Numbered from the stretch's first letter, positions 15,469 to 24,591 are shown. The stretch is DNA of 64,000 bases from UBA5794 sp965368815 (GCA_965368815.1 CBDUOH010000002.1:22661-86660); one strand, 5' to 3'. Numbers and translations: made by a program. Notes: generated from the sequence alone by a model not told the origin.

Positions 15469-16395
15469 ATGACGGTCATTGGTGTCGACATCGGAGGGAC
15501 AAAGGCGTTCGGCGTCCGCATGGAAGCGGACGACCGACGGTTCGATGAGCGTTTTCTGCTCGACCGCTCCATGGACCTCGTCGATGCGATCGCGCTCGCC
15601 ATCGACAAGGTGGCCGATGGCCCGGTCGATGGCATCGGCGTCGGCATCGCCGGTCTGGTTCGGATGCCAGACGGTGTGCTCGTATGGGGACCGCACGTGT
15701 CGGGTACCGACATCCAGGTGAAGTCCGAACTCGAGGACCGCTATCAGACCCCTGTGGTCGTCGACAATGACGCAAACACCGCAGCACTTGCCGAGTTCAG
15801 GATCGGTGCAGGAGCAGGCTATGACAATGGGCTCCTCGTCACGCTCGGAACAGGAATCGGCGGTGCCGTGGTCATCGACAAGAAGGTCTACCGGGGTGGA
15901 GGTTTTGCCGGCGAGTGGGGGCACGTTCGCGTCGAGGTGGGGGGCCTGCTGTGTGACTGCGGCAAACGGGGATGCTGGGAGACCCGCGCATCGGGACCCG
16001 CTCTGATGCGTCTCGCTCGTGAGGTGGTGGCTGCCAATCCGGACGGGTCCCTGGCACGCGCGCTCGGGTCCGAGCCCATAACCGGCGAGTCCGTCATCGC
16101 CGTCGCGGATGCCGGCGAGGAGACAGCGCGGGCGCTCGTCACGGAGGTCGGGCGGGCGTTCGGACAGGGGATCGCCGACCTGATCGCGATCTTCGACCCC
16201 GAAGTCGTCATCATCGGAGGTGGCCTCGGTTCCGTCGGCGAGTCCATCGTCGGGCCCGCGAGAAGGATCGTGAGGGATTCGATCCACGGTGGAAAACTGC
16301 GCGTGCCGCCTACGATCCAGGTAGCGGCGCTCGGACAGGCCTCGGGTGCCGTCGGCGCTGCCGTCCTGGCCAGGGAGGAGCTGCATGTCCGCTGA
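15469..16395 (+). CDS. ROK-family glucokinase
   Basis: 308 residues. Phosphorylates glucose (or a related hexose) with ATP or polyphosphate in the cytosol. The N-terminal phosphate-binding loop is GVDIGGTKAFGV (5-16), the catalytic Asp is D101 in VVDNDANTAAL, TLGTGIGGAVV is the second phosphate loop, and the ROK zinc site is complete: H152 (GEWGH) with C162, C164 and C169 in LCDCGKRGCWE. Length is typical. Glucokinase is the most likely activity for an unlinked actinobacterial ROK kinase, but N-acetylsugar kinases share these motifs. The next gene starts inside its last 11 bases. Confidence 0.88.
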   Translation: MTVIGVDIGGTKAFGVRMEADDRRFDERFLLDRSMDLVDAIALAIDKVADGPVDGIGVGIAGLVRMPDGVLVWGPHVSGTDIQVKSELEDRYQTPVVVDNDANTAALAEFRIGAGAGYDNGLLVTLGTGIGGAVVIDKKVYRGGGFAGEWGHVRVEVGGLLCDCGKRGCWETRASGPALMRLAREVVAANPDGSLARALGSEPITGESVIAVADAGEETARALVTEVGRAFGQGIADLIAIFDPEVVIIGGGLGSVGESIVGPARRIVRDSIHGGKLRVPPTIQVAALGQASGAVGAAVLAREELHVR

Positions 16396-16807
16396 ACATC
16401 TTCCACGTCCCCTTGAGGCAGTCGACTCGCGTGAACCGATTCCACGACGCTCGTGGAACGAGATCGGCGCCGAGGTCGTGCTCCTGCTTCCGAACATCGC
16501 GAAACTCCTGTCGCGCCTGATGCGAGATCCCCGTGTGCCCATTCGACGCAAGGTGTTCGTCGGTTCGGTCGCGGCCTACGTCGCTTCCCCGATCGACATC
16601 ATCCCCGACTTTGTCGTCGGCGTCGGGCGCCTCGACGACATCATCCTCATCTCCCTTGCGATCGACCACCTGATGAAAGGTGCCGATGCCGAGATCGTCC
16701 TTGAGCATTGGGACGGCTCCATCGATGCGCTCGACCTTGTCCGATCGGTGTTCACGTGGGCTGCTGACATCCTTCCGAGTGGGATCAGGCGGTTCCTTCC
16801 CACGTAA
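16385..16807 (+). CDS. DUF1232 (YkvA-like) membrane-associated protein
   Basis: 140 residues. The middle holds the DUF1232 pattern ASPIDIIPDFVVGVGRLDD followed by IILISLAIDHLM, a short hydrophobic hairpin, preceded by a basic segment (LMRDPRVPIRRKVFVGSVAAY). Family function is not established. I start it at ATG 16385, inside the end of the glucokinase gene, because the upstream part of the frame lies within that gene; the overlap implies coupling. Confidence 0.8.
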   Translation: MSAEHLPRPLEAVDSREPIPRRSWNEIGAEVVLLLPNIAKLLSRLMRDPRVPIRRKVFVGSVAAYVASPIDIIPDFVVGVGRLDDIILISLAIDHLMKGADAEIVLEHWDGSIDALDLVRSVFTWAADILPSGIRRFLPT

Positions 16808-16836
16808 GGGATTCCCGTTTCGGTGTCTGACCGGCG

Positions 16837-16842
16837 TATCGT
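16837..16842 (+). promoter_or_regulatory. Candidate -10 element of a leaderless aminotransferase transcript
   Basis: TATCGT is six bases (CGGGCA) upstream of the ATG at 16849, with no Shine-Dalgarno between. Good match to TANNNT; no clear -35. Confidence 0.45.
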
Positions 16843-16848
16843 CGGGCA

Positions 16849-18039
16849 ATGGAATTCCGACGCATCGACAATCTGCCTCCGTATGTGTTCGCTGAGGTGA
16901 ACCAACGCAAGCTTGAGGCACGGCGAGCCGGCGTCGACGTGATCGACCTCGGCTTCGGCAATCCGGACATCCCATCACCGCCCGGAGTCGTCGAGAAACT
17001 GGTCGAAGCCGCATCCCAGGGCAAGAACCACCGATACTCGGCCTCACGCGGGATTCCCAACCTGCGCAAGGCCGTCGCCGACCGATATCAACGGGCGTTC
17101 GGCGTCACCCTGGATCCCGAAACCGAGGTCATCAACACGATCGGGGCGAAGGAGGGGTTGTCGCATCTGATGTGGACCCTGGTGCAGCCGGGTGATGTCG
17201 CCCTGGTACCCGAACCCTCATACCCGATCCACATCTACGCACCGGTGCTTGCGGGTGCCGAGGTCCGTCGGGTGCACCTGAGCACGGATGCCGATTTCTT
17301 CGACAGGCTCACCGCCGCCTTCCGGACGTCGTGGCCGAAACCACGGGTGATCGTGACATCGTTCCCACACAACCCGACGACCGTGAGCGTCGATCTCGAT
17401 TTCTTCAAACGGCTCGTTGATTTCGCCCATCGCAACGATGTCGCCCTTGTCCATGATTTCGCCTACGCCGACATCGCCTTCGACGGGTATCGACCACCAT
17501 CGTTGCTCCAGGTCGACGGTGCCAAAGAAGTCGCAGTCGAGCTCTACACACTGTCCAAATCCCACTCGATGGCCGGATGGCGGGTCGGCTTCGTGGTCGG
17601 CAACGCGCAGATCGTTGCTGCTCTCCAGCAGCTCAAGTCGTACCTGGACTACGGGACCTTCCAACCGATCCAGATTGCGTCGATCATCGCCCTCAATGAG
17701 CACGATGCCTACATCGGTGAGGTCGTCGACGAATACCGGGTGCGTCGTGACACGCTCATCGAAGGGCTCGCCCAGGCGGGATGGCACGTCACCCCACCGG
17801 AGGCCACGATGTTCGTGTGGGCCAAGATCCCCGAGAGCCATGCCCACATGGGAAGTCTTGCGTTTGCGCTTGATCTGCTCGATCGTGCGGCAGTCGCCGT
17901 CAGCCCCGGGATCGGGTTCGGTCCCTCCGGCGACGGCCATGTGCGTTTCGCCCTGGTTGAGAACGCCCAACGGATCGCCCAGGCGATGCGGAACATCCGC
18001 CGGTACCTCGCAGTCCCTCCGGTCACAGGGAACATGTGA
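16849..18039 (+). CDS. alaC: Class I aminotransferase, AlaC-like
   Basis: 396 residues, fold type I PLP enzyme. Seen: FRRIDNLPPYVFAEVN at the N-terminus (the form found in AlaC/YfdZ proteins), LGFGNPDIPSP, the SFPHNPTT cofactor loop, VHDFAYADIAFDG, and the PLP lysine in LSKSHSMAGWRVGF. AlaC moves amino groups between alanine and 2-oxoglutarate; LL-diaminopimelate and methionine aminotransferases are near relatives, so the substrate is only probable. The absence of a Shine-Dalgarno and the -10-like hexamer upstream suggest a leaderless mRNA. Confidence 0.82.
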   Translation: MEFRRIDNLPPYVFAEVNQRKLEARRAGVDVIDLGFGNPDIPSPPGVVEKLVEAASQGKNHRYSASRGIPNLRKAVADRYQRAFGVTLDPETEVINTIGAKEGLSHLMWTLVQPGDVALVPEPSYPIHIYAPVLAGAEVRRVHLSTDADFFDRLTAAFRTSWPKPRVIVTSFPHNPTTVSVDLDFFKRLVDFAHRNDVALVHDFAYADIAFDGYRPPSLLQVDGAKEVAVELYTLSKSHSMAGWRVGFVVGNAQIVAALQQLKSYLDYGTFQPIQIASIIALNEHDAYIGEVVDEYRVRRDTLIEGLAQAGWHVTPPEATMFVWAKIPESHAHMGSLAFALDLLDRAAVAVSPGIGFGPSGDGHVRFALVENAQRIAQAMRNIRRYLAVPPVTGNM

Positions 18040-18100
18040 AACGCCGCGTGGTTGCAGTAAGTCAGACAAGCCACCGATCAGGTCAATGGGGTCCACAACG

Positions 18101-19027
18101 ATGACATACGCAGTTCTGTTCCCGGGTCAGGGCTCGCAGACCGTCGGCATGGGTGCCGACGTGCGCGCCGCGAGGCCTGACCTGTTCGCCGACGCCAGCA
18201 CGGACATCCTCGGCTGGGACCTCGATGGCCTCATCGACAACGGACCACAGGAGCGGCTCACCGAGACACAGCACGCCCAGCCGGCGCTGTACGCAACGTC
18301 GTTTGCCCTGTTCGACGAGTTCCGCAAGGCGGTCCGCTCGGATCCCTCCGCCGCAGCGGGTCATTCGCTCGGGGAATACACGGCACTTGCGGCTGCAGGC
18401 AGCGTCTCGTACGCCGACGGGCTGCGTCTCGTGGCTGAGCGGGGCAGGGCCATGGCCGAATGCGCAAACAACAGCGCATCGGGCATGGCGGCGCTGATCG
18501 GGGCCGATGCCGACGCTGCCGAAGCGATTGCTGCTTCCCGTCGGGCCGACGGCGGGCAGCTCTACGTCGCCAACCTCAACGCACCGGGCCAGATCGTCGT
18601 CGCGGGCGGAACCGATGACATCGAATGGCTGGTTGAACACGCCCGTGAACTCGGTGTTCGTCGAGCCATCCCGCTCGATGTCGCGGGCGGGTTCCATTCC
18701 CCGTTCATGGCAGACGCTGCCAGTGCGCTCGAGTCCGCGCTCCGAGCGGTCGATTTCGCGGCTCCGGCATTCGACGTGTACGCCAATGCGACAGCCATGC
18801 CGACATCCGATGTGGCCACCACGCTGTCCGAGCAATTGACCGCGCCGGTCCGCTTCGCCGAATCGCTCGAGAACATGGCGGACGCAGGGATCACAACGTT
18901 CGTCCACGTGGGGCCGGGCGACGTGACGGCGGGTCTCGTGAAACGAACGATCAGTGACGCCGTGGTGCATGTGGTGTCAGGCCTCGATCAAGTGCACGCG
19001 GTCGTGGAATCCCTGTCCGTACAATGA
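18101..19027 (+). CDS. fabD: Malonyl-CoA:ACP transacylase
   Basis: 308 residues; transfers malonate from CoA to ACP to feed fatty acid elongation. The N-terminal FPGQGSQ (7-13), the nucleophile Ser89 in GHSLGEY, and the His in VAGGFHSPFM are all present, as is the PVRFAESLE segment. Start chosen at ATG 18101 (MTYAVLFPGQ), the family-typical N-terminus; an in-frame ATG at 18086 would add five residues. First gene of the fabD-fabH-fabG-acpP-fabF operon, 62 bp after the aminotransferase. Confidence 0.95.
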   Translation: MTYAVLFPGQGSQTVGMGADVRAARPDLFADASTDILGWDLDGLIDNGPQERLTETQHAQPALYATSFALFDEFRKAVRSDPSAAAGHSLGEYTALAAAGSVSYADGLRLVAERGRAMAECANNSASGMAALIGADADAAEAIAASRRADGGQLYVANLNAPGQIVVAGGTDDIEWLVEHARELGVRRAIPLDVAGGFHSPFMADAASALESALRAVDFAAPAFDVYANATAMPTSDVATTLSEQLTAPVRFAESLENMADAGITTFVHVGPGDVTAGLVKRTISDAVVHVVSGLDQVHAVVESLSVQ

Positions 19028-19052
19028 ACTGCACGTCTGAGAAAGGGATCGC

Positions 19053-20111
19053 ATGAACAACGCGACGATCACCGGTTGGGGTCGCTGCATTCCGCAGCCC
19101 GTCGTCACGAACGAGGAGCTCTCGACGGTTGTCGACACCAGTGACGAGTGGATCACCAGCCGTTCGGGGATCAAGGAACGGCACGTGTCGCACGTCCAGA
19201 ACTCCGACATGGCCACCCTCGCCGGGAAGCGCGCCATCGCTGCTGCCGGGCTCACCCCTTCGGACATCGACTATGTGATCGTCGCTACGTGCACGGGGGA
19301 CAGGCAGATCCCTTCCACGGCCTGCTACGTCCAGGCCAAGATCGGTGCAGTCAACGCCGCTGCAGCCGACATCAATGCCGGGTGCACCGGATTCGTATAC
19401 GGCATGTCGATGGCCCAGGGTCTCATCGCGACCGGGACGGCACGCCGTGTCCTGTTGATCGGATCCGAGCGGATCACGACATATCTCGATCTCGACGTAC
19501 GTTCCACGGCCGTCCTGTTCGGCGACGGTGCCGGTGCCGTGGTGTTCGAGGCCACGAACGAGCAGGTCGGCATCCGGTCGATGACGTTGGGATCGGATGG
19601 GACGGCAGCCGATCACCTGACCGCGATCGGCCTCGGTACCGAGTTCATCGGATCCGAGGCGCGGCTCTCCGTCGTCATGGACGGCGCGGAGGTGTTCAAG
19701 CAAGCGGTGGTCAAGATGGGTGAGTGCACCGTCGAGGCCGCCGAGCGAGCCGGTTGGAAAGAGGATGACATCGATCTCGTCATCCCACATCAGGCGAACA
19801 TCCGGATCATCGACGCGGTCCGACGCAGGCTCGGTGCGGATGAATCGGTCGTCTACGCCAACATCCACAAATACGGCAACACCTCTGCTGCGACGATTCC
19901 GATCGCCCTGAGCGAGGCGCTCGATGACGGCGTGGTGAAACCGAACGCCAACCTGATCTTCGTGGCATTCGGTGCGGGTTTCACATGGGGTGCGAGCGGT
20001 CTCGTGTGGGGCGACAGGCTCCAACCGGTGTCGGTGATCGACGAAGAGTTGCCCGAACCGACGATGACCGGTCTCGACATCATGAAGTCGCGACAGCAGG
20101 TGTTCGTCTGA
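19053..20111 (+). CDS. fabH: Beta-ketoacyl-ACP synthase III
   Basis: 352 residues; starts fatty acid synthesis by condensing an acyl-CoA primer with malonyl-ACP. The catalytic triad is visible as C111 (INAGCTGFVYG), H246 (IPHQANIRI) and N276 (YGNTSAAT). The Shine-Dalgarno AGAAAGGGA precedes the ATG. About 20-25 residues after the usual family end (from LQPVSVIDEE to RQQVFV) form an acidic then basic tail. Its stop overlaps the fabG start (TGATG). The primer (acetyl versus branched-chain acyl-CoA) cannot be told from the sequence. Confidence 0.95.
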   Translation: MNNATITGWGRCIPQPVVTNEELSTVVDTSDEWITSRSGIKERHVSHVQNSDMATLAGKRAIAAAGLTPSDIDYVIVATCTGDRQIPSTACYVQAKIGAVNAAAADINAGCTGFVYGMSMAQGLIATGTARRVLLIGSERITTYLDLDVRSTAVLFGDGAGAVVFEATNEQVGIRSMTLGSDGTAADHLTAIGLGTEFIGSEARLSVVMDGAEVFKQAVVKMGECTVEAAERAGWKEDDIDLVIPHQANIRIIDAVRRRLGADESVVYANIHKYGNTSAATIPIALSEALDDGVVKPNANLIFVAFGAGFTWGASGLVWGDRLQPVSVIDEELPEPTMTGLDIMKSRQQVFV

Positions 20112-20845
20112 TGCCCGGGGTCGCGCTTGTCACAGGAGCATCGCGTGGTATCGGGCGTGCGATCGCCCTCCAGCTCGCCGCCGACGGCTTCGCGGTCGGT
20201 GTCAACTACGCATCGAGCTCTGCCAAGGCTGACGAGGTCGTGGCCGAGATCGTGGAAGCAGGTGGGTCGGCCGTGGCGGTTCAGGCCGACGTCGGCAATG
20301 CCGACGCGGTTGCTGCGATGTTCGAGCGGGTAGCCGAGGAACTCGGTCCGGTCACCGTCCTCGTGAACAACGCAGGCATCACCGACGACGGGCTTCTCCT
20401 CAGAATGGGTGTCGACCAATGGGACCGTGTCATCGAGACGAACCTGCGGTCGGTGTTCCTGTGCACGAAGGCCGCACTCCGATCGATGATCCGCAACAAG
20501 AGCGGCAGGGTCATCAACATCTCGTCGGTGTCGGGCGTCTCCGGAAACCCGGGCCAGGGCAACTACTCGGCTTCGAAGGCAGGGGTCATCGGATTCACCA
20601 AATCAACCGCCAAGGAGGTCGGCTCCCGCGGCATCACCGTCAATGCGGTTGCCCCGGGTTTCATCGCCACGGACATGACCGATGCGCTTGGCGAGGATGC
20701 CACAAGCGCTGCCGCCGAACAGATCTCTCTGGGCCGTCTGGGTACCCCGGAGGAAGTCGCATCCGTCGTTGGCTATCTTGCCTCTGACGGAGCGTCGTAC
20801 ATCACGGGTCAGACCATCGTCGTCGATGGCGGTCTGGCACTTTGA
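20111..20845 (+). CDS. fabG: 3-oxoacyl-ACP reductase
   Basis: 244-residue short-chain dehydrogenase that reduces 3-oxoacyl-ACP with NADPH. The cofactor motif TGASRGIG is at 8-15, NNAG at 86-89, and the catalytic Ser139, Tyr152 and Lys156 sit in ISSVSG and NYSASKAG. The C-terminal GQTIVVDGGL is typical. Position between fabH and acpP supports FabG over other reductases of this large family. Confidence 0.95.
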   Translation: MPGVALVTGASRGIGRAIALQLAADGFAVGVNYASSSAKADEVVAEIVEAGGSAVAVQADVGNADAVAAMFERVAEELGPVTVLVNNAGITDDGLLLRMGVDQWDRVIETNLRSVFLCTKAALRSMIRNKSGRVINISSVSGVSGNPGQGNYSASKAGVIGFTKSTAKEVGSRGITVNAVAPGFIATDMTDALGEDATSAAAEQISLGRLGTPEEVASVVGYLASDGASYITGQTIVVDGGLAL

Positions 20846-20865
20846 CAACCAGGAGGGCGAAAGCC

Positions 20866-21111
20866 ATGGAAAGATCCGATATCGAATCCAAGATGAAAGA
20901 TCTGCTCGTCGAAGAGCTTGGTCTGGACGCAGACAAGATCACGATGAGCGCGACGTTCGAGGAGGATCTCGAAGTTGATTCGCTCGGTGTCGTCGAGCTG
21001 CTGATGGCGCTTGAGGACAACTTCGGCGTCCAGATCCCGGACGAAGAAGCCGAGTCGCTCGTTACCGTTGGCGAGGCAGTAGATCTTGTCGAGCAGAAGC
21101 TCAACGGTTAG
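20866..21111 (+). CDS. acpP: Acyl carrier protein
   Basis: 81 residues, acidic, four-helix ACP. Ser39 in the EVDSLGVVELLM motif is the attachment site for 4'-phosphopantetheine. Starts at ATG 20866, with AGGAGG ten bases upstream; an in-frame upstream start would add MTTRRAKA and overlap that Shine-Dalgarno. Carries growing acyl chains to FabG and FabF encoded on either side. Confidence 0.96.
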   Translation: MERSDIESKMKDLLVEELGLDADKITMSATFEEDLEVDSLGVVELLMALEDNFGVQIPDEEAESLVTVGEAVDLVEQKLNG

Positions 21112-21120
21112 AGGAGCATT

Positions 21121-22371
21121 GTGAACCAACGGCGCGTTGTCGTAACGGGTCTCGGGGCGGTCACCGCCCTCGGCCCCGATGTAGATACGTTCTGGTCGAA
21201 CATCCTTGCTGGAAAAAGCGGGATCACGACCATCGAGCGCGTCGATACGAGTGATATCCCGACGAAGATCGCAGCCGAGATCAAGGATTTCGACATCGAG
21301 AACTTCATGGAGCGCAAGGATGCGCGCCGTCTCGACAGGTCATCCCAGTTCTTCTGGGTTGCGACGAAGCAGGGGCTCGAAGATGCCGGTTTGTCCTACG
21401 AGGAGGATGACCCCGAGGCGCTTCGCACCGGTGTGCTCGCAGGGACGGGCATCGGCGGTGTCGAGACACTCGAAGAGCAGATGGACGTGCTCTTCAACCG
21501 GGGGCCCGGTCGTATGTCCCCCCACGGCATCGCCAAGATCATCTCGAACATGGCTGGCGGCGTTGCGTCGATCGATTTCCATCTCTATGGACCCAACAGC
21601 ACGGTCGTCACTGCGTGTGCCGCGTCGGCAAACGCGATCGGCGATGCTGCAGCGGTGATCCAGCGAGGATCCGCCGATGTCATGGTGGCCGGCGGTGCCG
21701 AGGCGTCGATCACCCGGTTCGCGATGGGCGGGTTCTCACAAGCCAGAGCGATGAGTACGAACAACGACGACCCCGCAGGGTCGTCGCGACCGTTTGACGC
21801 CGACCGTGACGGATTCATCATGGGTGAGGGCGCAGCGGTGGTCGTGCTCGAGGAATACGAACATGCCCTGGCCCGTGGGGCTCGCATATACGGCGAGATC
21901 CTCGGATACGGCATGTCGGCCGACGGCTACCACATCACGTTGCCGCGACCCGGTGGGGCCGGAGCAGCACGGGCGATGGAAGCAGCGCTTGCAGACGCAG
22001 GTGTGGCACCCGCACAACTCGACTACATCAACGCCCACGGGACTTCGACACCTGCCAACGACCGTACCGAGACCGCAGCGATCAAGTTGGCCCTCGGCGA
22101 TGAGGCATACAACGTCGCCGTTTCCTCGACGAAGTCGATGACGGGCCACCTCCTCGGTGGTGCGGGAGCACTCGAAGCGGTTGCCTGTTTGCTCGCTATC
22201 CGCGATGGCGTGCTGCCGCCCACGATCAACTACACCACTCCGGATCCCGACTGTGATCTCGACTACGTGCCGAACGAGCCGCGTTCGGTCGGCATCAAGA
22301 CAGCGATGTCCAACTCGTTCGGGTTTGGCGGGCACAACGTGAGTCTCGTCTTCGGAGCCCTCGACCGATAG
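21121..22371 (+). CDS. fabF: Beta-ketoacyl-ACP synthase II
   Basis: 416 residues; elongating condensing enzyme. The Cys-His-His triad is C166 (VTACAASANAIGD), H306 (INAHGTSTPAND) and H343 (MTGHLLGGAGA). GTG start with GAGGAG four bases upstream, nine bases after acpP. Last gene of the fab operon; no dehydratase or enoyl reductase gene is present here, so those steps must be encoded elsewhere. Confidence 0.96.
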   Translation: MNQRRVVVTGLGAVTALGPDVDTFWSNILAGKSGITTIERVDTSDIPTKIAAEIKDFDIENFMERKDARRLDRSSQFFWVATKQGLEDAGLSYEEDDPEALRTGVLAGTGIGGVETLEEQMDVLFNRGPGRMSPHGIAKIISNMAGGVASIDFHLYGPNSTVVTACAASANAIGDAAAVIQRGSADVMVAGGAEASITRFAMGGFSQARAMSTNNDDPAGSSRPFDADRDGFIMGEGAAVVVLEEYEHALARGARIYGEILGYGMSADGYHITLPRPGGAGAARAMEAALADAGVAPAQLDYINAHGTSTPANDRTETAAIKLALGDEAYNVAVSSTKSMTGHLLGGAGALEAVACLLAIRDGVLPPTINYTTPDPDCDLDYVPNEPRSVGIKTAMSNSFGFGGHNVSLVFGALDR

Positions 22372-22384
22372 GCATGCTGGCTCG

Positions 22385-22795
22385 CTAGACGTCCCCCTCC
22401 GGGACTTCGCATCCGACACCGGGCGGTTCTTCGCCTTTGATCACCGTTTCGTTGTATTCGTCGAACGATCGTGCAACGAGGGCGGCCACCATGCCGACGC
22501 CGAGTATCGATGCCAGACCGAGGACGATCGCACCCGATATCTCGTATCCGGGGCATGCATCGGGCAAACAGATCGTTTCGACGATGGATGATCCTATGAG
22601 GGCCCCTGCAGCGGCCCCCACGAACGTGGTGATCGCAATGAGCGGCCTGACGTTGGACCGTGCGGCCACATAGGCGAACACGGCACCGAGCGCCGCGCCG
22701 GCCACAGCGCCGCTGAAGCCAGCGATGAAATACCCTGCAATCGCTCCGAAGATGGACGATCCGACGACGGAGGCACGGTCACCCGGGAGCATCAT
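22385..22795 (-). CDS. Glycine-rich membrane protein, function unknown
   Basis: 136 residues with glycine-zipper style hydrophobic segments (SIFGAIAGYFIAGFSGAVAG, ALGAVFAYVAAR, PLIAITTFVGAAAGALIG, AIVLGLASILGVGMVAALVA), so four membrane helices. The short loop ETICLPDACPG carries two cysteines that could form an extracytoplasmic disulphide. The tail is acidic (KGEEPPGVGCEVPEGDV). The ATG overlaps the upstream stop (ATGA), so it is coupled to the next membrane gene. No family recognised. Confidence 0.68.
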   Translation of the reverse strand: MMLPGDRASVVGSSIFGAIAGYFIAGFSGAVAGAALGAVFAYVAARSNVRPLIAITTFVGAAAGALIGSSIVETICLPDACPGYEISGAIVLGLASILGVGMVAALVARSFDEYNETVIKGEEPPGVGCEVPEGDV

Positions 22796-23487
22796 GTGTC
22801 CTTTCTCGGCGTCCGGGGGGCCGGCAGGGGAGCCGGCGGGTTTGCGGTCGCCTTGGCAGCATCCGGTAGCCAGGCCGCAAAGGTACCGACGCCACCGGCC
22901 AACAGGATCGTCGTGGCCCACGGCATCGGGGACACGGCGGTCGCGACCAGGGCGGCGACCGGGAGCCCGAGCCTCAGCACCCAGAGCGATCCAGGGAAGC
23001 CACGTGCATACAGAAAGGATCCCATCGTCGCCACCACGGCGGCTGCCCACTGGGCGGGGTGGCTCGTATCGAAAGCACCGATGCCAACGACGAGTGGAGC
23101 GATCGGAGCGATGGCCATGAGCACGATGACCGATCGGTTCGGGGCGTCGGGTACCGGTTGCTGTCGGACCCAGAAACGAAGCCACGGTCCCCCGAGGGTT
23201 ACCACCGTGACTGCTGCGGCGATGAGTACGGCGTAGAACCACGCGCCGTCGTTTGCTGTACCAAGAGCCGCAGCGCTCGCCACAGCGCCGACAAGCGTCC
23301 ACCGTCCCCACGGCGCTCGCACGAGGAGGAATCCGCTCAGCGCGACGAGTGACGATCCGAGGATCCCGATCGCGATGAGCGCAGTCGACGATGCCGAGAA
23401 CGGTTCCGGGTCGAGGGTGAAGAGGGTCAGGCCGGCAGTGATCGAACCGGCGGCGAGGATGGCTACCCCGATGGCAAGCCGACGCAC
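22792..23487 (-). CDS. Integral membrane protein, function unknown
   Basis: 231 residues with about seven hydrophobic helices; GTG start with GAGG five bases before. The N-terminus MRRLAIGVAILAAGSITAG could be a signal anchor. The C-terminus is proline-rich and basic (NPPAPLPAPRTPRKD). No motif seen. It sits between the putative secreted protein and the glycine-rich membrane protein, all on the minus strand, suggesting one small membrane operon. Confidence 0.68.
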   Translation of the reverse strand: MRRLAIGVAILAAGSITAGLTLFTLDPEPFSASSTALIAIGILGSSLVALSGFLLVRAPWGRWTLVGAVASAAALGTANDGAWFYAVLIAAAVTVVTLGGPWLRFWVRQQPVPDAPNRSVIVLMAIAPIAPLVVGIGAFDTSHPAQWAAAVVATMGSFLYARGFPGSLWVLRLGLPVAALVATAVSPMPWATTILLAGGVGTFAAWLPDAAKATANPPAPLPAPRTPRKDT

Positions 23488-23503
23488 AGCGCCTCAGGCC
23501 CTT

Positions 23504-23920
23504 CTACTGGGAAGGACGGGTATCGATCGAGCCAGGGATCCTCTGGAACCCGATCGTGGCATTGTGGCGGTAGATCGCCGGGGGCAGGGTGGAGAAGTCG
23601 AATTCGAACGTGTCGCCCTTGGCGAGCGTGACCGGCTCCCACTGGTCCGATGTGGAGGTCAGCAGGTACTCGGCGTCGTCCTCGTTCGTCCAACGGACGA
23701 TCTGCACAACGTCGAGGTCGACAGGCAGGATCGCGGGACGGAACGCGCCGTTTTGGATGACGATGAATGCCACGCCTTCGGGCGGTGGTTCTGTGGTCGT
23801 GGTCGTGGTCGGTTTCCGGTCGGCGGCGATGACCGCGTCGGACGGTCCTGATGTGATCACGGATCCCACGACGGACAGGACGATGAAGACGGCGAGGATG
23901 AGCACCCCGCTCCTGATCAT
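23504..23920 (-). CDS. Membrane-anchored or secreted cupredoxin-like protein
   Basis: 138 residues. Starts with a signal-anchor (IRSGVLILAVFIVLSVVGSV), then a Thr-rich linker (KPTTTTTTEPPPEG), then a beta-rich domain (FIVIQNGAFRPAILPVDL, VVQIVRWTNEDDAEY, KGDTFEFDFSTLPPAIYRH) that resembles a cupredoxin fold. The usual copper Cys is absent, so copper binding is doubtful. I prefer ATG 23920 with GAGGA five bases upstream over the GTG at 23935. Function unknown; extracytoplasmic location is inferred. Confidence 0.65.
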   Translation of the reverse strand: MIRSGVLILAVFIVLSVVGSVITSGPSDAVIAADRKPTTTTTTEPPPEGVAFIVIQNGAFRPAILPVDLDVVQIVRWTNEDDAEYLLTSTSDQWEPVTLAKGDTFEFDFSTLPPAIYRHNATIGFQRIPGSIDTRPSQ

Positions 23921-23979
23921 TGTTCCTCGTCCCACCTATGCCTCGATTCGTCGGTTCGGCGAGTGTAGTGGAAGCTTCG

Positions 23980-24591
23980 TCATGACGACGGGTGCGGAAC
24001 CGTCCTGCCGAGGTTTCTCCAGGTTGCATCCTCTCCACGGGCGAGCACGGTTGCTGATGCGTGGGGCGGAGGATCGTCGAGGAGCGTGTCGAGCGGCTTG
24101 TCGGTCAACGCCAGGATGGTCGCATTGACGGGGTCCTGGTGGGAGACGAAGACAGCCGTGTGTCCCGGCGAGAGATGGTCTTCGACGGCGGCAGTCATCC
24201 GGTCCACGACGTCAATGAGTGATTCGTGCGCCCACGCGAGATCCGAAGGATCGGCGAGATACGACTCGAGCTCGCCCGGGGCAACGGAGGGGAGGTCCTC
24301 CCACCGCTGTCCCAACCAGCATGGACTGACATCCCATTCCGACAATCGATCATCCGTGATGACTTCGATGCCGTGACGTCGTGCGATGGCGTGAGCAGTG
24401 TGCCGAGCCCTGATCAACGGGGAACTGATGACGGCGTCGATCGACATGGTGGCCAGATGTCGTGCGGTCCGGTGCGCCTCCAACACACCGACGGCGTCGA
24501 GGTCGAAACCCGGGAGATGTCCGTACACCACGTGATTGGGGTTCCTGACCCGGCCGTGTCGGACGAGGATGGCGATGGATTCCTTCGACAT
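23980..24591 (-). CDS. Histidine phosphatase (phosphoglycerate mutase-like) family protein
   Basis: 203 residues. The phospho-acceptor motif is LVRHGRVRNPNHVVYG near the N-terminus, with SSPLIRARHTAHAIARR and a C-terminal second His in FVSHQDPVNATIL, as in the dPGM/acid phosphatase branch. The first ATG compatible with this is 24589-24591 (MSKESIAILVRHG). Substrate unknown; members include phosphoglycerate mutases, alpha-ribazole phosphatases and sugar-phosphate phosphatases. Confidence 0.83.
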   Translation of the reverse strand: MSKESIAILVRHGRVRNPNHVVYGHLPGFDLDAVGVLEAHRTARHLATMSIDAVISSPLIRARHTAHAIARRHGIEVITDDRLSEWDVSPCWLGQRWEDLPSVAPGELESYLADPSDLAWAHESLIDVVDRMTAAVEDHLSPGHTAVFVSHQDPVNATILALTDKPLDTLLDDPPPHASATVLARGEDATWRNLGRTVPHPSS

